Source: DATDPY01 sp964395765
Lineage (GTDB): Bacteria > Bacteroidota > Bacteroidia > Cytophagales > Cyclobacteriaceae
Direction: 5' to 3'
Length of the DNA: 44,407 nt
NCBI GenBank assembly: GCA_964395765.1
Contig: CAYNCU010000006.1
Span: 1 to 44,407 of the forward strand
Shown piece after piece: positions 35,027 through 43,765 of this stretch; the stretch's first letter is position 1, and the number at the start of each line of letters is the position of its first letter. The notes beneath the pieces are model-generated. The model was given only the letters and a program-made list of their open reading frames with translations, ran no database searches and was not told where the DNA came from. A program made the translations under genes and the position numbers.

Positions 35027-37669
35027 TTATCTAAATTGTTGTCCAATACTGAAATGAAAATGAGACCCGCTGGCTTTGGTAGCTCCGGGCAAAGTATCGA
35101 AGCCGTATCCCCAGTCGAGACCGAGTAAGCCGAAAGCGGGCATAAATATTCTGGCGCCGAGACCGGCCGACCGGTATAACTTGAATGGATTGATTGCAGA
35201 ATAATCATTCCAGTTATTCCCGCCTTCCAGAAAACTCAACACATAAATAGTGGCTGATGGATTCAAACTCAGCGGGTATCTGAATTCCAGCACAAATTTA
35301 TTATAGGCTGTTCCGCCTAGGATTCCATCCTTATCTTTTGGTGTCACCGATTGCTCCTCATAACCCCGTAATCCGATCACGTCTTTGCCAAGGACGTAAC
35401 TGTCAAGTCCGGCCCCCGCCAAACCGCTTCCGCCAAGGATAAACCTTTCGAAAGGCCCTGTTGATTGTCCGTAATTTCCAAGATAGCCGAAATTGGCACG
35501 GGCATTCAACACAAGCTTCCCGCTAATCTTCGTAAAGAAGGAAGCATCGAACATCCATTTGTGATATTCAACCCATTTGAATTTCGTTGCATTATCTGCG
35601 GTTGAATAGTCGATATTTCTCCACAGGGAATAAGGCGGGGTGAGGCTTATACTTAAGGATATAGACGACCCGGAACGGGGGTACATAGGTTGATCTATGC
35701 TGTTTCTTGACAGGGTAGTGTTAAATGAAATGCTGTTGGATACTCCGCTGTTAAATCCGAAGTTATAGGGGTAATCTTTAATGGTATATACAAAATACCG
35801 GATGGAATTGCTTAACTCGAAATAATCGTCCGGCCAGCGCAATCTTCTCCCGAGTGACAGGGTTATACCATTAAGTTTAAGAAATCCTCCCGTATTTGTG
35901 TTATACAGATAATTGGCATTGGAAAGCGAATGTTGCAAAGCCAGGGTGAATGAGTTAGGTTTCATTCCGCCAAACCAGGGATCGGTAAAGGAAAATGAAT
36001 AACTCTGATAGGCGCGTCCGTTGGCCTGTGCCTGAATAGACAACCGTTGGCCATCTCCTACAGGGAGCGGACGCCACTTTGAAAATTTCGTAATATTTTT
36101 CAGCGAGAAATTGTTAAAGACCACACCTACCGTTCCTACAAAACCGTAATAACCTCCCCAGCCCCCAGAAAGCTGGATCTGATCGCTGGGTTTTTCAGTT
36201 AAGCCGTATTCAATATTTACCTTTCCTGCCGGGAAATCAGGGATAGGATTCATATTGATTTTTTCAGGATCGAAATAGCCTAACTGGGCCAATTCCCGGT
36301 TGGTCCTGATAAGATCGGAACGGCTGAATTTCTGACCTGGTAAGGTACGGATTTCACGGCGTATCACATGGTCACTGGTGCGGTCATTTCCTTTCACAAT
36401 GATTTTATCAATATCAAATTGCTTACCTTCCGAGATCCTCATTTCCACATCAATGGAATCACCGACGATCTGGGTTTCAACCGGGGTACATCGGAAGGCC
36501 AGATATCCAAAGTCGGTATACAGGCCGCTTATATCCGAACCATTCGGGTTATAGGTCAGTTTCTTGTTAATAAGGTCCATATCATAAACGTCTCCCTTCT
36601 TTACTCCTAAAACGCTGTTAAGGGTCTGTTCATTATATACGAAATTGCCGGTCCAAATAATATTCCTGAAATAATACTTAATCCCTTCATTGATATGAAG
36701 GTCGATATCGATTTTACTTTTACCTATGCTGTAAACGGAATCATCCGTTATAACTGCATCCCTGTAACCTTTGGCATTGTAAAATTTAATAATATTTTTT
36801 TTATCGTCATCGTAATCTTTTTTCAGGAATTTGGAAGTCTGGAAGAAATTCAGTTTTACATTTTTATAAAAATAATTCTTGATATCGGCCCAGGAGACAG
36901 GGTAAGAATGGAAAATCGCGTATTCGGCTTTTTGGGGATTGGTATAGAATATTTTATGTAGAATATCATTCACTACATGAAATCTTAAATACTCATTAGT
37001 TTTTTTCATTTTCGAAGCCAGCTTGGCGTCAGAGAAATTTTCATTCCCGATAAAATTGATCCTGTCAATCCTGACCTTCTGCTTTTTATCAATTCGTATA
37101 ATAATCTCCACACTGTTTGATAACAGGGTATCTTCCCTCGGCGTTATTTTAACTTCGGTGTTCATATAACCCTTATCAACGAAGTATTTCTTGACGGCCA
37201 GTTCGGTATTTTTAATGGTTACATCCGTCAATACTTTCCCTTTGATCAACTTGATTTTGTCATTCAGATCATTTTGTGCTGTTTTTGAAACTCCCTCATA
37301 AATGATTGAAGAAAGCCTGGGTCTTTCGGAAAGATTGATATTCAGGTAAACTTTGTCATCTTCGATTTTTGTCACCGAAATGGAAACATCTCCAATAATT
37401 TGTGTTTTCCATAATTTCTTAATTGCCCCGCTGATGGCATCCCCTGGAATTTTTATCTTATCACCGACCTTAAGAGCAGAGATGGATATCAGGGCATTTT
37501 TATCAAGGTATTTAGCACCCGTAACGGTAATATCGGCGATCTCGTATTCCTTCGGATTGCGGTAATCCAGGGTGATCTGTCCGGAGGTACCTTCGGTATT
37601 ATTTTCAACCTGTGCAACAGCCAATACAGGAGAAAGCATGATGAAAAATAAGATAAAATATTTCGACAT
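35027..37669 (-). CDS. bamA: outer-membrane protein assembly factor BamA
   Basis: About 880 residues from the ATG at 37669, which opens the signal peptide ILFFIMLSPVLAVAQ; the longer frame overlaps uppS. Five POTRA domains cover about 30-430 (for example YEIADITVTGAKYLDKNALI; FDIDKIIVKGNDRTSDHVIR), then a 16-strand barrel. The conserved loop-6 motif appears as GLRGYEEQSVTP. It is the essential insertase for outer-membrane barrels. It starts 4 bases after uppS and is followed by two ompH chaperone genes, the standard Bacteroidota order. Length is slightly over E. coli BamA (810), normal in this phylum. Confidence 0.96.
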   Translation of the reverse strand: MSKYFILFFIMLSPVLAVAQVENNTEGTSGQITLDYRNPKEYEIADITVTGAKYLDKNALISISALKVGDKIKIPGDAISGAIKKLWKTQIIGDVSISVTKIEDDKVYLNINLSERPRLSSIIYEGVSKTAQNDLNDKIKLIKGKVLTDVTIKNTELAVKKYFVDKGYMNTEVKITPREDTLLSNSVEIIIRIDKKQKVRIDRINFIGNENFSDAKLASKMKKTNEYLRFHVVNDILHKIFYTNPQKAEYAIFHSYPVSWADIKNYFYKNVKLNFFQTSKFLKKDYDDDKKNIIKFYNAKGYRDAVITDDSVYSIGKSKIDIDLHINEGIKYYFRNIIWTGNFVYNEQTLNSVLGVKKGDVYDMDLINKKLTYNPNGSDISGLYTDFGYLAFRCTPVETQIVGDSIDVEMRISEGKQFDIDKIIVKGNDRTSDHVIRREIRTLPGQKFSRSDLIRTNRELAQLGYFDPEKINMNPIPDFPAGKVNIEYGLTEKPSDQIQLSGGWGGYYGFVGTVGVVFNNFSLKNITKFSKWRPLPVGDGQRLSIQAQANGRAYQSYSFSFTDPWFGGMKPNSFTLALQHSLSNANYLYNTNTGGFLKLNGITLSLGRRLRWPDDYFELSNSIRYFVYTIKDYPYNFGFNSGVSNSISFNTTLSRNSIDQPMYPRSGSSISLSISLTPPYSLWRNIDYSTADNATKFKWVEYHKWMFDASFFTKISGKLVLNARANFGYLGNYGQSTGPFERFILGGSGLAGAGLDSYVLGKDVIGLRGYEEQSVTPKDKDGILGGTAYNKFVLEFRYPLSLNPSATIYVLSFLEGGNNWNDYSAINPFKLYRSAGLGARIFMPAFGLLGLDWGYGFDTLPGATKASGSHFHFSIGQQFR

Positions 37670-37673
37670 TGAT

Positions 37674-38420
37674 TTATATATTGGACTGTTCACTGATCTT
37701 CCCGAATCTTCTTTCCCGTTTCTGATACGAAAGGATAGCCTCATAAAGATGCTCTTTTCTGAAATCAGGCCAGAGTGTATCAGTTATATATAGTTCAGTG
37801 TAGGCTGCTTGCCAAAGAAGAAAATTACTAATCCTCATTTCCCCGCTGGTTCTAATCAATAATTCCGGATCGGGTACGCCCCTTGTACTCAGGTAGTGTG
37901 AAAATAAATCCGGGTTTATATCATTTTCGGAAATCCTATGATTTTTCACGTCCTTAATCAACTCCTTTATTCCTTGAATTATATCCCATCTTCCACTGTA
38001 GCTTAAAGCCAGAATTAAATTCAGACCGTTATTGGTCGTCGTGATTTCCTGGGCCTCAAACAATTCAGTCTGACATTTCCGGGGCAGGCTGTTAATATCG
38101 CCTATACTGGTTAACCTGATTTTATTTTTTTTAAGGGTCTCGGTTTCCGACCGGATGGTATTGACCAGTAATTTCATCAGGTTGTCAACTTCCTCCTTCG
38201 GTCTGGCCCAGTTTTCGGTAGAAAAGGCGTATAATGTAAGATAATGAACGCCAAGCTCGGCACAACCTTCACAGATGTCTCTGACTGCCTGAATAGCATG
38301 CTGATGACCGAATATCCTGACTGCCCCCTTTTTTTTAGCCCAACGGCCATTTCCGTCCATTATGACGGCTATGTGTTCAGGTATATTTTCGGGATCAATC
38401 TTATTCTTCAGGCTTTGCAT
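37674..38420 (-). CDS. uppS: undecaprenyl diphosphate synthase (cis-isoprenyl transferase)
   Basis: A 248-residue cytosolic enzyme that extends farnesyl diphosphate with isopentenyl units to the C55 carrier lipid for peptidoglycan and surface polysaccharides. Signatures are HIAVIMDGNGRWAKKKG (about 17-33, catalytic Asp in MDGNGR), LTLYAFSTENWARP, LALSYSGRWDI, and PELLIRTSGEMRISNFLLWQ with TELYITDTLWPDF. It lies between the PorG-like barrels and bamA, the usual Bacteroidota position, and ends 4 bases before bamA. Confidence 0.97.
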   Translation of the reverse strand: MQSLKNKIDPENIPEHIAVIMDGNGRWAKKKGAVRIFGHQHAIQAVRDICEGCAELGVHYLTLYAFSTENWARPKEEVDNLMKLLVNTIRSETETLKKNKIRLTSIGDINSLPRKCQTELFEAQEITTTNNGLNLILALSYSGRWDIIQGIKELIKDVKNHRISENDINPDLFSHYLSTRGVPDPELLIRTSGEMRISNFLLWQAAYTELYITDTLWPDFRKEHLYEAILSYQKRERRFGKISEQSNI

Positions 38421-38488
38421 CCTTATTTCTTGACAGGGTACAAAAATGAGCTATTTTTGGCATATTCTGAATTTTCCCCGCCCCAAAA

Positions 38489-39217
38489 TCAATCATAATC
38501 ATAAGGGCAGGGGATAAGGTAAAAGGTATAATACAAGGTAATGCCGACAAAATAATAAACATCATAGTTGTACTTATTGGTATAACGGAAATTATTGCTT
38601 ACATCTGAAACCTTATCCAGATAATCGAAGAAGGTAATCCTGGTGCTTGCCTCTGCCCCAATGTCCAATTTAGGGTTAATATGATATTTGATGCCGAAAC
38701 CAAGGGGTATGACCGGTTGAACCACGCTGTATTTTATATCATGCCCGAAATTACCTAACGGCACAAATATTCCCGCTCCTCCAAATAAAAAAGGACTCCA
38801 GTGGATCCGGGCACTTTTACTTTTATAATCAAGAAAATGATATTCAATTAAAACTGAACCTTCTACAAGACCATAATTAAATGAGACCGGAGTGGATAAA
38901 GAGTCGCCGATATTTTTACTTTTTCCGGAAAGCCAGCCTCCGGTTAAACCATAGCGTATCCCGATCGCATCCGAGATGTTTGATCTGAAGAATATTGTGG
39001 CAGCAGGACGTTCATTAACAAGGTCATATTTCCTGGTTAAGTCCCCGGTGGAATTAAAGCCGCCAATTCCTATTCCGATATCATTGAGTTGGGCGAAACA
39101 GGCTGGGGCGATCAACAGGGAGGAGAATAAAATGAAAATTACTCTGGCAGAACTATGGAATGGAGAATAGAAATATTTTGAGAAGAAATTATGACAATGA
39201 TTACCTGAATTTTGCAT
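38489..39217 (-). CDS. porG: PorG-like (DUF6089) outer-membrane beta-barrel protein, short copy
   Basis: About 242 residues. The ATG at 39217 is preferred over the GTG at 39232; both overlap the end of the longer barrel gene upstream. A hydrophobic segment VIFILFSSLLIAPACFAQ ends in a signal-peptidase site, after an unusually long polar leader. The mature chain (DIGIGIGGFNSTGDLTRKYD...PAATIFFRSNISDAIGIRYG) follows the DUF6089 pattern: N-terminal hairpin, plug-like turn and eight or so amphipathic strands. In Porphyromonas gingivalis the equivalent gene next to uppS is porG, a component tied to the type IX secretion system ring. Whether this copy does that is inference. Confidence 0.75.
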   Translation of the reverse strand: MQNSGNHCHNFFSKYFYSPFHSSARVIFILFSSLLIAPACFAQLNDIGIGIGGFNSTGDLTRKYDLVNERPAATIFFRSNISDAIGIRYGLTGGWLSGKSKNIGDSLSTPVSFNYGLVEGSVLIEYHFLDYKSKSARIHWSPFLFGGAGIFVPLGNFGHDIKYSVVQPVIPLGFGIKYHINPKLDIGAEASTRITFFDYLDKVSDVSNNFRYTNKYNYDVYYFVGITLYYTFYLIPCPYDYD

Positions 39218-40292
39218 TCCTGAATGTACCACCGATAGTATAAGTTAATCGAATGCTGGTAACGATGTAAATATCATTTTCCTTGTTTCCTCCCCGGTTG
39301 TTCGTAGGATATTCACTTCCGTAACCTGCAAGAACAGTATAGGTCTTACCGTCATATTTTGATACATAGGTATAATAAGAAGTATTGGGTAATATGGTGC
39401 CTTCAAAATCCCTGGGTTTGCCTGATACAGCATCGTTTACTTCCTGTGAACGGTCCGACATGGCCTTGGCAAGAGGACTCGACAGCGCACCCAAATCTAC
39501 ATATTTACCGCTTACGTCATCAATATAGTCAAAAAACAAAATCCGATAACCTACCTCCATGGAAATATCAAGGATATTATTGAGCTTATATTTAAGGCCG
39601 AGGCCGACAGGTACGGATAACTGAATCCTTTTATAGGGTTTAACGTTATAATCCCCGCTAAATTGTCCCTCGGTTCCTAAGGGTTGCAGATTTACCCATT
39701 TCCCAGCCTGGGCAATAGGTTCTCCCAACTGGTCAAAAGCAGGTGCCTTGCCCTGGGGGTTATGATGGAAGACGGCGAATCCTCCGAAAATATAGGGATT
39801 AAGCATCGGCCTGCTCAGATAAGTACCCCGGTTGGTAAATAAGTCAATTTTCCCACCGACCGATAATTCCAGAATCCTGTTTCTGAATGACAAATTTCTG
39901 ATATAACGGAACTTTGCATTGGCATCGGTCGGATCTGCCGACTTATAGTCGTCGCCTTTTAAGGACCCATAGGTCAGGTCGGCAAAAAAGGTAATCCTGG
40001 GAGCATATTTGTATTCTGCCAATAATCCAAAACCTGGTTTTGTAAAAGAAACATCCGTGCTCGCCCAGCCTTTTCTAGGGGCAAGATCCCCGAAATAATT
40101 CAATGAATTCACCGAAACTCCGAGTGACAGGTACCTTTTATTTGCAAAACTCTTTATACTTCCCCGGTAACGTGAAATCCGAAGATTTCGCCCCTTCTTG
40201 GCTCTGATTTGTGCAAATGCCTGATTATCAGATATAAATATCAATAAAATCAAAGCAGACAGCCATGAAAACTTTCTTAAAAATCCAGGCAT
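39201..40292 (-). CDS. PorG-like (DUF6089) outer-membrane beta-barrel protein, long copy
   Basis: A 363-residue barrel protein with a signal peptide (LSALILLIFISDNQAFAQ) and a basic stretch after cleavage (RAKKGRNLRISRYRG). RYLSLGVSVNSLNYFGDLAP is the DUF6089 opening; later parts include MLNPYIFGGFAVFHHNPQGK, IQLSVPVGLGLKYKL and ISMEVGYRILFFDYIDDVSG, and it ends ...TIGGTFRNAKFR. It is clearly related to the shorter barrel that overlaps its 3' end, so this is a tandem pair. Extra loops (about 270-330) make it longer. It follows nadK by 61 bases, with its own perfect -7 box. Role in type IX secretion or envelope assembly is possible but unproven. Confidence 0.78.
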   Translation of the reverse strand: MPGFLRKFSWLSALILLIFISDNQAFAQIRAKKGRNLRISRYRGSIKSFANKRYLSLGVSVNSLNYFGDLAPRKGWASTDVSFTKPGFGLLAEYKYAPRITFFADLTYGSLKGDDYKSADPTDANAKFRYIRNLSFRNRILELSVGGKIDLFTNRGTYLSRPMLNPYIFGGFAVFHHNPQGKAPAFDQLGEPIAQAGKWVNLQPLGTEGQFSGDYNVKPYKRIQLSVPVGLGLKYKLNNILDISMEVGYRILFFDYIDDVSGKYVDLGALSSPLAKAMSDRSQEVNDAVSGKPRDFEGTILPNTSYYTYVSKYDGKTYTVLAGYGSEYPTNNRGGNKENDIYIVTSIRLTYTIGGTFRNAKFR

Positions 40293-40317
40293 CTTAGTAA
40301 TGGAATAGAATAAGTCT

Positions 40318-40325
40318 CAAATATA
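40318..40325 (-). promoter_or_regulatory. -7 element before the PorG-like/uppS/bamA genes
   Basis: CAAATATA on the plus strand reads TATATTTG on the minus strand, an exact TAnnTTTG match, 25 bases before the long PorG-like start. No good -33 TTTG at 19-21 bases. It could give the envelope genes a promoter separate from nadK. Confidence 0.4.
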
Positions 40326-40353
40326 AACATTCCAAAGAAATTTATTAATAATC

Positions 40354-41229
40354 TTAGTTTCTTACATCCAGGCCCCAATTCAGTTTTTGTCGTAGAGTAT
40401 CAAAATAATTATAATCCCTGAATTTTATCAGTTTGCTTTTAAATTTTTCTTTGATGACGGTAATTTGTTGTTTTTCATTGAAGTTACGGGAACGGGAATC
40501 CAATGAAACCAGGAATTGACCGCTTCGGCTTTCTATTTCAAATCTGATTTTACTTTCATCTGAGACCACGATAGGCCGGACACTCAGGTTATGCACACTT
40601 ACCGGAGTAATGATAAAATTATTTGACCTGGGAACGACAACCGGTCCTCCGCAGCTTAAAGAATAACCGGTAGAACCTGTCGGTGTTGACACGACCAGCC
40701 CGTCAGCCCAATAGGAATTCAGGTAATGTTCATCAATATAAGTGTGGATGGTCATCATGGAAGAAGTGTCTGCTTTCATGATGGCACATTCGTTGAGTGC
40801 ATAATCCAGATCTCCGAATGGGTTAGAAGGTGTAACAATTTTGATCAAAGACCTTTCATCGATGTCATAATCTTTATTATTTAGCTGGATTAAAATCTGT
40901 TCTATTCCCTTGTCGGTGGTGGCGGTAAGAAAACCGAGCCGTCCTGTATTGATACCAAGGATGGGATGCTGCATATTACCGGTAATCGTGACCGTTTCAA
41001 GCAGGGTACCGTCACCCCCCAGGCTGAAAAGAATGTCATAATGTGAAAGATCGTTTTTATTCCTGACGGCATTGAATTTTTTTACACCCTCCCAATAGCT
41101 GCCGACAATATCATAGAACGATTGGGTGAGCGCATATTCGAATTTAAGTTGGGTGTTTTCCAACAAAATATTTTTAAGCAGGACCAGAGTATCATTATTC
41201 AGGTATCGACCGTGGATGCAGATTTTCAT
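40354..41229 (-). CDS. nadK: NAD kinase
   Basis: A 291-residue cytosolic kinase making NADP from NAD. The hallmark GGDGT (71-75, Asp73 catalytic) sits in YDILFSLGGDGTLLETV; it is followed by GINTGRLGFLT, ALNECAIMK (the NE motif) and WADGLVVSTPTGSTGYSLSCGGPVV. The length is typical of bacteria. It is downstream of the CBS-domain gene by 36 bases and upstream of the PorG-like pair, the expected order in Bacteroidota. Confidence 0.97.
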   Translation of the reverse strand: MKICIHGRYLNNDTLVLLKNILLENTQLKFEYALTQSFYDIVGSYWEGVKKFNAVRNKNDLSHYDILFSLGGDGTLLETVTITGNMQHPILGINTGRLGFLTATTDKGIEQILIQLNNKDYDIDERSLIKIVTPSNPFGDLDYALNECAIMKADTSSMMTIHTYIDEHYLNSYWADGLVVSTPTGSTGYSLSCGGPVVVPRSNNFIITPVSVHNLSVRPIVVSDESKIRFEIESRSGQFLVSLDSRSRNFNEKQQITVIKEKFKSKLIKFRDYNYFDTLRQKLNWGLDVRN

Positions 41230-41265
41230 CCTTTAGGAATTGAATGATAGTATAAAAAAAGAAAA

Positions 41266-41931
41266 TCAGATATTAATATATTTCATCAGAAGGTCCAGTC
41301 TTTCGAGATTCGAAATTTTATCGGGAGCCTCCTGAAACCTGGCAACAATATTATATCCAAATCGTTCTAGTGTGGCAATGATCCTGGTTAAATCAGTAGT
41401 ATTGATTTTCAGAGTCACCAAAATATTGCTCTCGTCCTGGGGGTCATTTTTCAGGTAGGTACTTAATACTTTGGAATCATTTTCTTCTACCAGTCTTACA
41501 ATTTCGGCCAGCGTATAATCGATCTGGCGAACCGATATCACCAAAATTCCACCCGGGCTTTGTATCGCCGTTATTTGAGAAAATGCCCGGATAATATCAT
41601 CCACGGTTATCACTCCCTGGTAATTTTCACTATCGTCAATGACTGCCGCCATGTCGATACTGTTTTCTCTCAATAATTTAATCGCTTCAAAGAAATGCCG
41701 GTCTTTGTGAAGGTAGCAGTTTTCACCTACAAGCTTAATATTTGAAATTTCATTTTCTATCACATTATTTTCAAATATTGCTTCTTCGGAGATAAATCCT
41801 TTAAAGTGGGATTGATCTATGACTGGAAGAAATTTAGTATGTAGTTCCTCCATCCAGAAAATGGCCTTTTCGGCATTGTCTTTCAACGTCAAAGCGGGAA
41901 TCATTTCGTTGATCAATTCTTCAGCTACCAT
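41266..41931 (-). CDS. CBS-domain protein
   Basis: A 221-residue soluble protein. Residues of about 1-120 form a CBS pair (Bateman module): FWMEELHTKFLPVIDQSHFKGFISEEAIF and LRENSIDMAAVIDDSENYQGVITVDDII, with the usual 'D...G.I..d.i' closing. The rest (about 135-220) alternates strands and helices like an ACT-type domain (GILVISVRQIDYTLAEIVRLVEENDSKVL) and may bind a small ligand. CBS domains usually sense adenine nucleotides, and its place directly before nadK would fit energy or NAD status sensing; that is inference. Confidence 0.87.
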   Translation of the reverse strand: MVAEELINEMIPALTLKDNAEKAIFWMEELHTKFLPVIDQSHFKGFISEEAIFENNVIENEISNIKLVGENCYLHKDRHFFEAIKLLRENSIDMAAVIDDSENYQGVITVDDIIRAFSQITAIQSPGGILVISVRQIDYTLAEIVRLVEENDSKVLSTYLKNDPQDESNILVTLKINTTDLTRIIATLERFGYNIVARFQEAPDKISNLERLDLLMKYINI

Positions 41932-42010
41932 ATTGCTTTATGCACGGAAAAGGAAATTAATTACTCATAAATGAAGCGAAATTTTAGAAAGAAAAACATA
42001 TTTTTTATGA

Positions 42011-42529
42011 TTATTTTATGAAAATTTCCTTTAAATCTGAAATTAATGTACCGGCAAAAGGGAAGAGGGAACTAAGATATCCGAATAAAGTAGGAGCGAT
42101 ATTGACAATATAAGGATAGATATAGCTTTTTTGGACCTGCATTTCAGGTAAGTTTATATGCGCCTGTGTCAATAACCAAAGGATAAAACTGATCATGAAG
42201 GCCCATAATAATAATCCCATAATAGCCCCCCCGAGTTTGTCAAAAGACCCGAAAATAGTGGCGTCAATAAAGCGTTTCAGCATTTTGCCTAAAACATTCA
42301 CAACGATCAGTATAATGACAAAAAGGAAGGTGAACAACATAAGGGGAAGAAAACTACTGAAATCAGGTAATATTCTGATTACATAGCCCAGGGACCATTT
42401 TAAAAGTTTTAAGGCAGCGAAAAGTCCGATAAAAATCCCAATAATTCCTATGACTTCGAGAATAAATCCGCGCTTAAAGCCCGAATAGGTTCCAAGCAGA
42501 AGCAGAACCAAAAAAATTATATCGAGCAT
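42011..42529 (-). CDS. CvpA family membrane protein
   Basis: A 172-residue inner-membrane protein with about four helices. The opening LDIIFLVLLLLGTYSGFKRGFILEVIGIIG is the CvpA family signature (colicin V production; in E. coli also needed for envelope integrity and bile resistance). An amphipathic GKMLKRFIDATIFGSFDKLGGAIMG segment follows helix 3. It starts 5 bases after yqeY and is likely in the same operon. Confidence 0.9.
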   Translation of the reverse strand: MLDIIFLVLLLLGTYSGFKRGFILEVIGIIGIFIGLFAALKLLKWSLGYVIRILPDFSSFLPLMLFTFLFVIILIVVNVLGKMLKRFIDATIFGSFDKLGGAIMGLLLWAFMISFILWLLTQAHINLPEMQVQKSYIYPYIVNIAPTLFGYLSSLFPFAGTLISDLKEIFIK

Positions 42530-42534
42530 TTATA

Positions 42535-42987
42535 TTATGAATTTAGCATTCTTTTTACTGTTTCCGCGATCGTCTTGCCGTCTGATTTACCTGCCAGTGA
42601 TTTGGTCGCAATTCCCATTACTTTTCCCATATCGCCGGCCGAGCTGGCTCCCGTTTGTTCAATTATTTTTTTCAATTCCGCTTCAAGTTCCTGGGCGGTC
42701 AAGGGTTTGGGAAGATATTTACTGATGACGTTAAGTTCATCTTCCTCTATTTTAACAAGGTCCGCTCTGCCCTGGGTTTGAAAAATTTCGATGGACTCCT
42801 TTCTTTGTTTGGTGGCTTTCATCAGAAGTTGCATTTCTGAACTTGAATCCAGATGACCTCCCGCACCTTTTTCTGTTTCGGCCAATAGGATCATGGATTT
42901 AATTTCCCGGAGCGCACGTAATTCATCCTTATTTTTATTGAGCATAGCCTTTTTTATGTCGGCATCTATTTGTTCCTTTAAGCTCAT
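42535..42987 (-). CDS. yqeY: GatB/YqeY domain protein
   Basis: About 150 residues from the ATG at 42987 (SLKEQIDADIKKAMLNKNK), which matches the family start; the longer frame to 43020 is not family-like. The body shows LRALREIKSMILLAE, MKATKQRKESIEIFQ, ELNVISKYLPKPLTAQELE and MGKVMGIATKSLAGKSDGKT, all typical. The fold equals the C-terminal tRNA-binding part of the amidotransferase subunit GatB, so tRNA binding is suspected; function is unproven. It diverges from pdxJ across 54 bases. Confidence 0.93.
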   Translation of the reverse strand: MSLKEQIDADIKKAMLNKNKDELRALREIKSMILLAETEKGAGGHLDSSSEMQLLMKATKQRKESIEIFQTQGRADLVKIEEDELNVISKYLPKPLTAQELEAELKKIIEQTGASSAGDMGKVMGIATKSLAGKSDGKTIAETVKRMLNS

Positions 42988-42994
42988 TTGATTT

Positions 42995-43025
42995 TTTGAT
43001 AATAATGAAATTCTACCCAAATTTA
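42995..43025. promoter_or_regulatory. overlapping divergent promoter elements, yqeY and pdxJ
   Basis: Bases 43018-43025 read CAAATTTA on the plus strand and TAAATTTG on the minus strand. The minus reading is a perfect -7 for yqeY (start 31 bases on). On the plus strand TTTG (42995-42998) plus 19 bases leads to CAAATTTA, matching five of the six fixed... positions loosely (A and TTT), a weaker -7 for pdxJ. Confidence 0.38.
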
Positions 43026-43041
43026 GTTATTATTTTACCGA

Positions 43042-43755
43042 ATGACCAGATTGAGTATTAATATCAATAAGCTGGCGACGCTTAGAAATTCCAGGGGTGG
43101 TAATAATCCTGACATAATAAAATCCGCGATTGATATTCAGCATTTCGGGGCTGAAGGAATTACAGTGCATCCCCGGCCGGATGAAAGACATATACGTTAC
43201 CAGGATGTTCTGGATCTTAAAAAAATAATGGAGACGGAATTCAATATTGAAGGTTACCCCGATGAACGTTATTTTAGGCTGGTGGAACTTACCAGGCCCG
43301 ACCAGGCTACTCTTGTGCCTGACGGTCCCAATCAGATAACCTCGAATTCCGGCTGGGATACAATTGAAAATAAGGACTTCCTGGAACCCATTGTTCAGCA
43401 GCTAAAGAAGCTTGGGGTAAGAGTATCCCTTTTCGTGGACCCCCGGGAAGAGATGGTACAGGGAGCCGCCACCATCGGCGCCGATCGAATTGAATTATAT
43501 ACCGAACCTTATGCCTCGGGGTATAGCAGGAATAAAGCGGATGCTATTCTTCCTTATATCCAATGTTCCGAACTTGCCGCTAAACTTGGACTGGGCATTA
43601 ATGCAGGCCATGATCTGAATCTTGACAATTTGAAATATTTTAATGAAAATTTACCGCAGCTGGATGAAGTATCGATCGGGCATGCCCTCATATGCGATTC
43701 ACTTTATTTTGGACTGGAAAACACGATACAACTATACCTGCGTCAACTCAGATAA
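43042..43755 (+). CDS. pdxJ: pyridoxine 5'-phosphate synthase
   Basis: A 237-residue TIM barrel that condenses 1-deoxyxylulose 5-phosphate with 3-amino-2-oxopropyl phosphate, the last ring-forming step of the DXP-dependent vitamin B6 pathway. Signatures are RLSININKLATLRNSRGG (about 3-20), HFGAEGITVHPRPDERHI (catalytic His and Glu/Arg region), RPDQATLVPDGP, VSLFVDPR, IELYTEPYA, INAGHDLNLDNL and EVSIGHALICDSLYFGL. Length is typical. It is followed 10 bases later by a yicC homologue on the same strand. Confidence 0.97.
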   Translation: MTRLSININKLATLRNSRGGNNPDIIKSAIDIQHFGAEGITVHPRPDERHIRYQDVLDLKKIMETEFNIEGYPDERYFRLVELTRPDQATLVPDGPNQITSNSGWDTIENKDFLEPIVQQLKKLGVRVSLFVDPREEMVQGAATIGADRIELYTEPYASGYSRNKADAILPYIQCSELAAKLGLGINAGHDLNLDNLKYFNENLPQLDEVSIGHALICDSLYFGLENTIQLYLRQLR

Positions 43756-43765
43756 TTTATAATTT

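Noticed and set aside
35020..35208. N-terminal extension of ompH copy 1 into bamA
   Set aside because: The extension is the out-of-frame 3' end of bamA; the signal peptide begins at the ATG at 35019.
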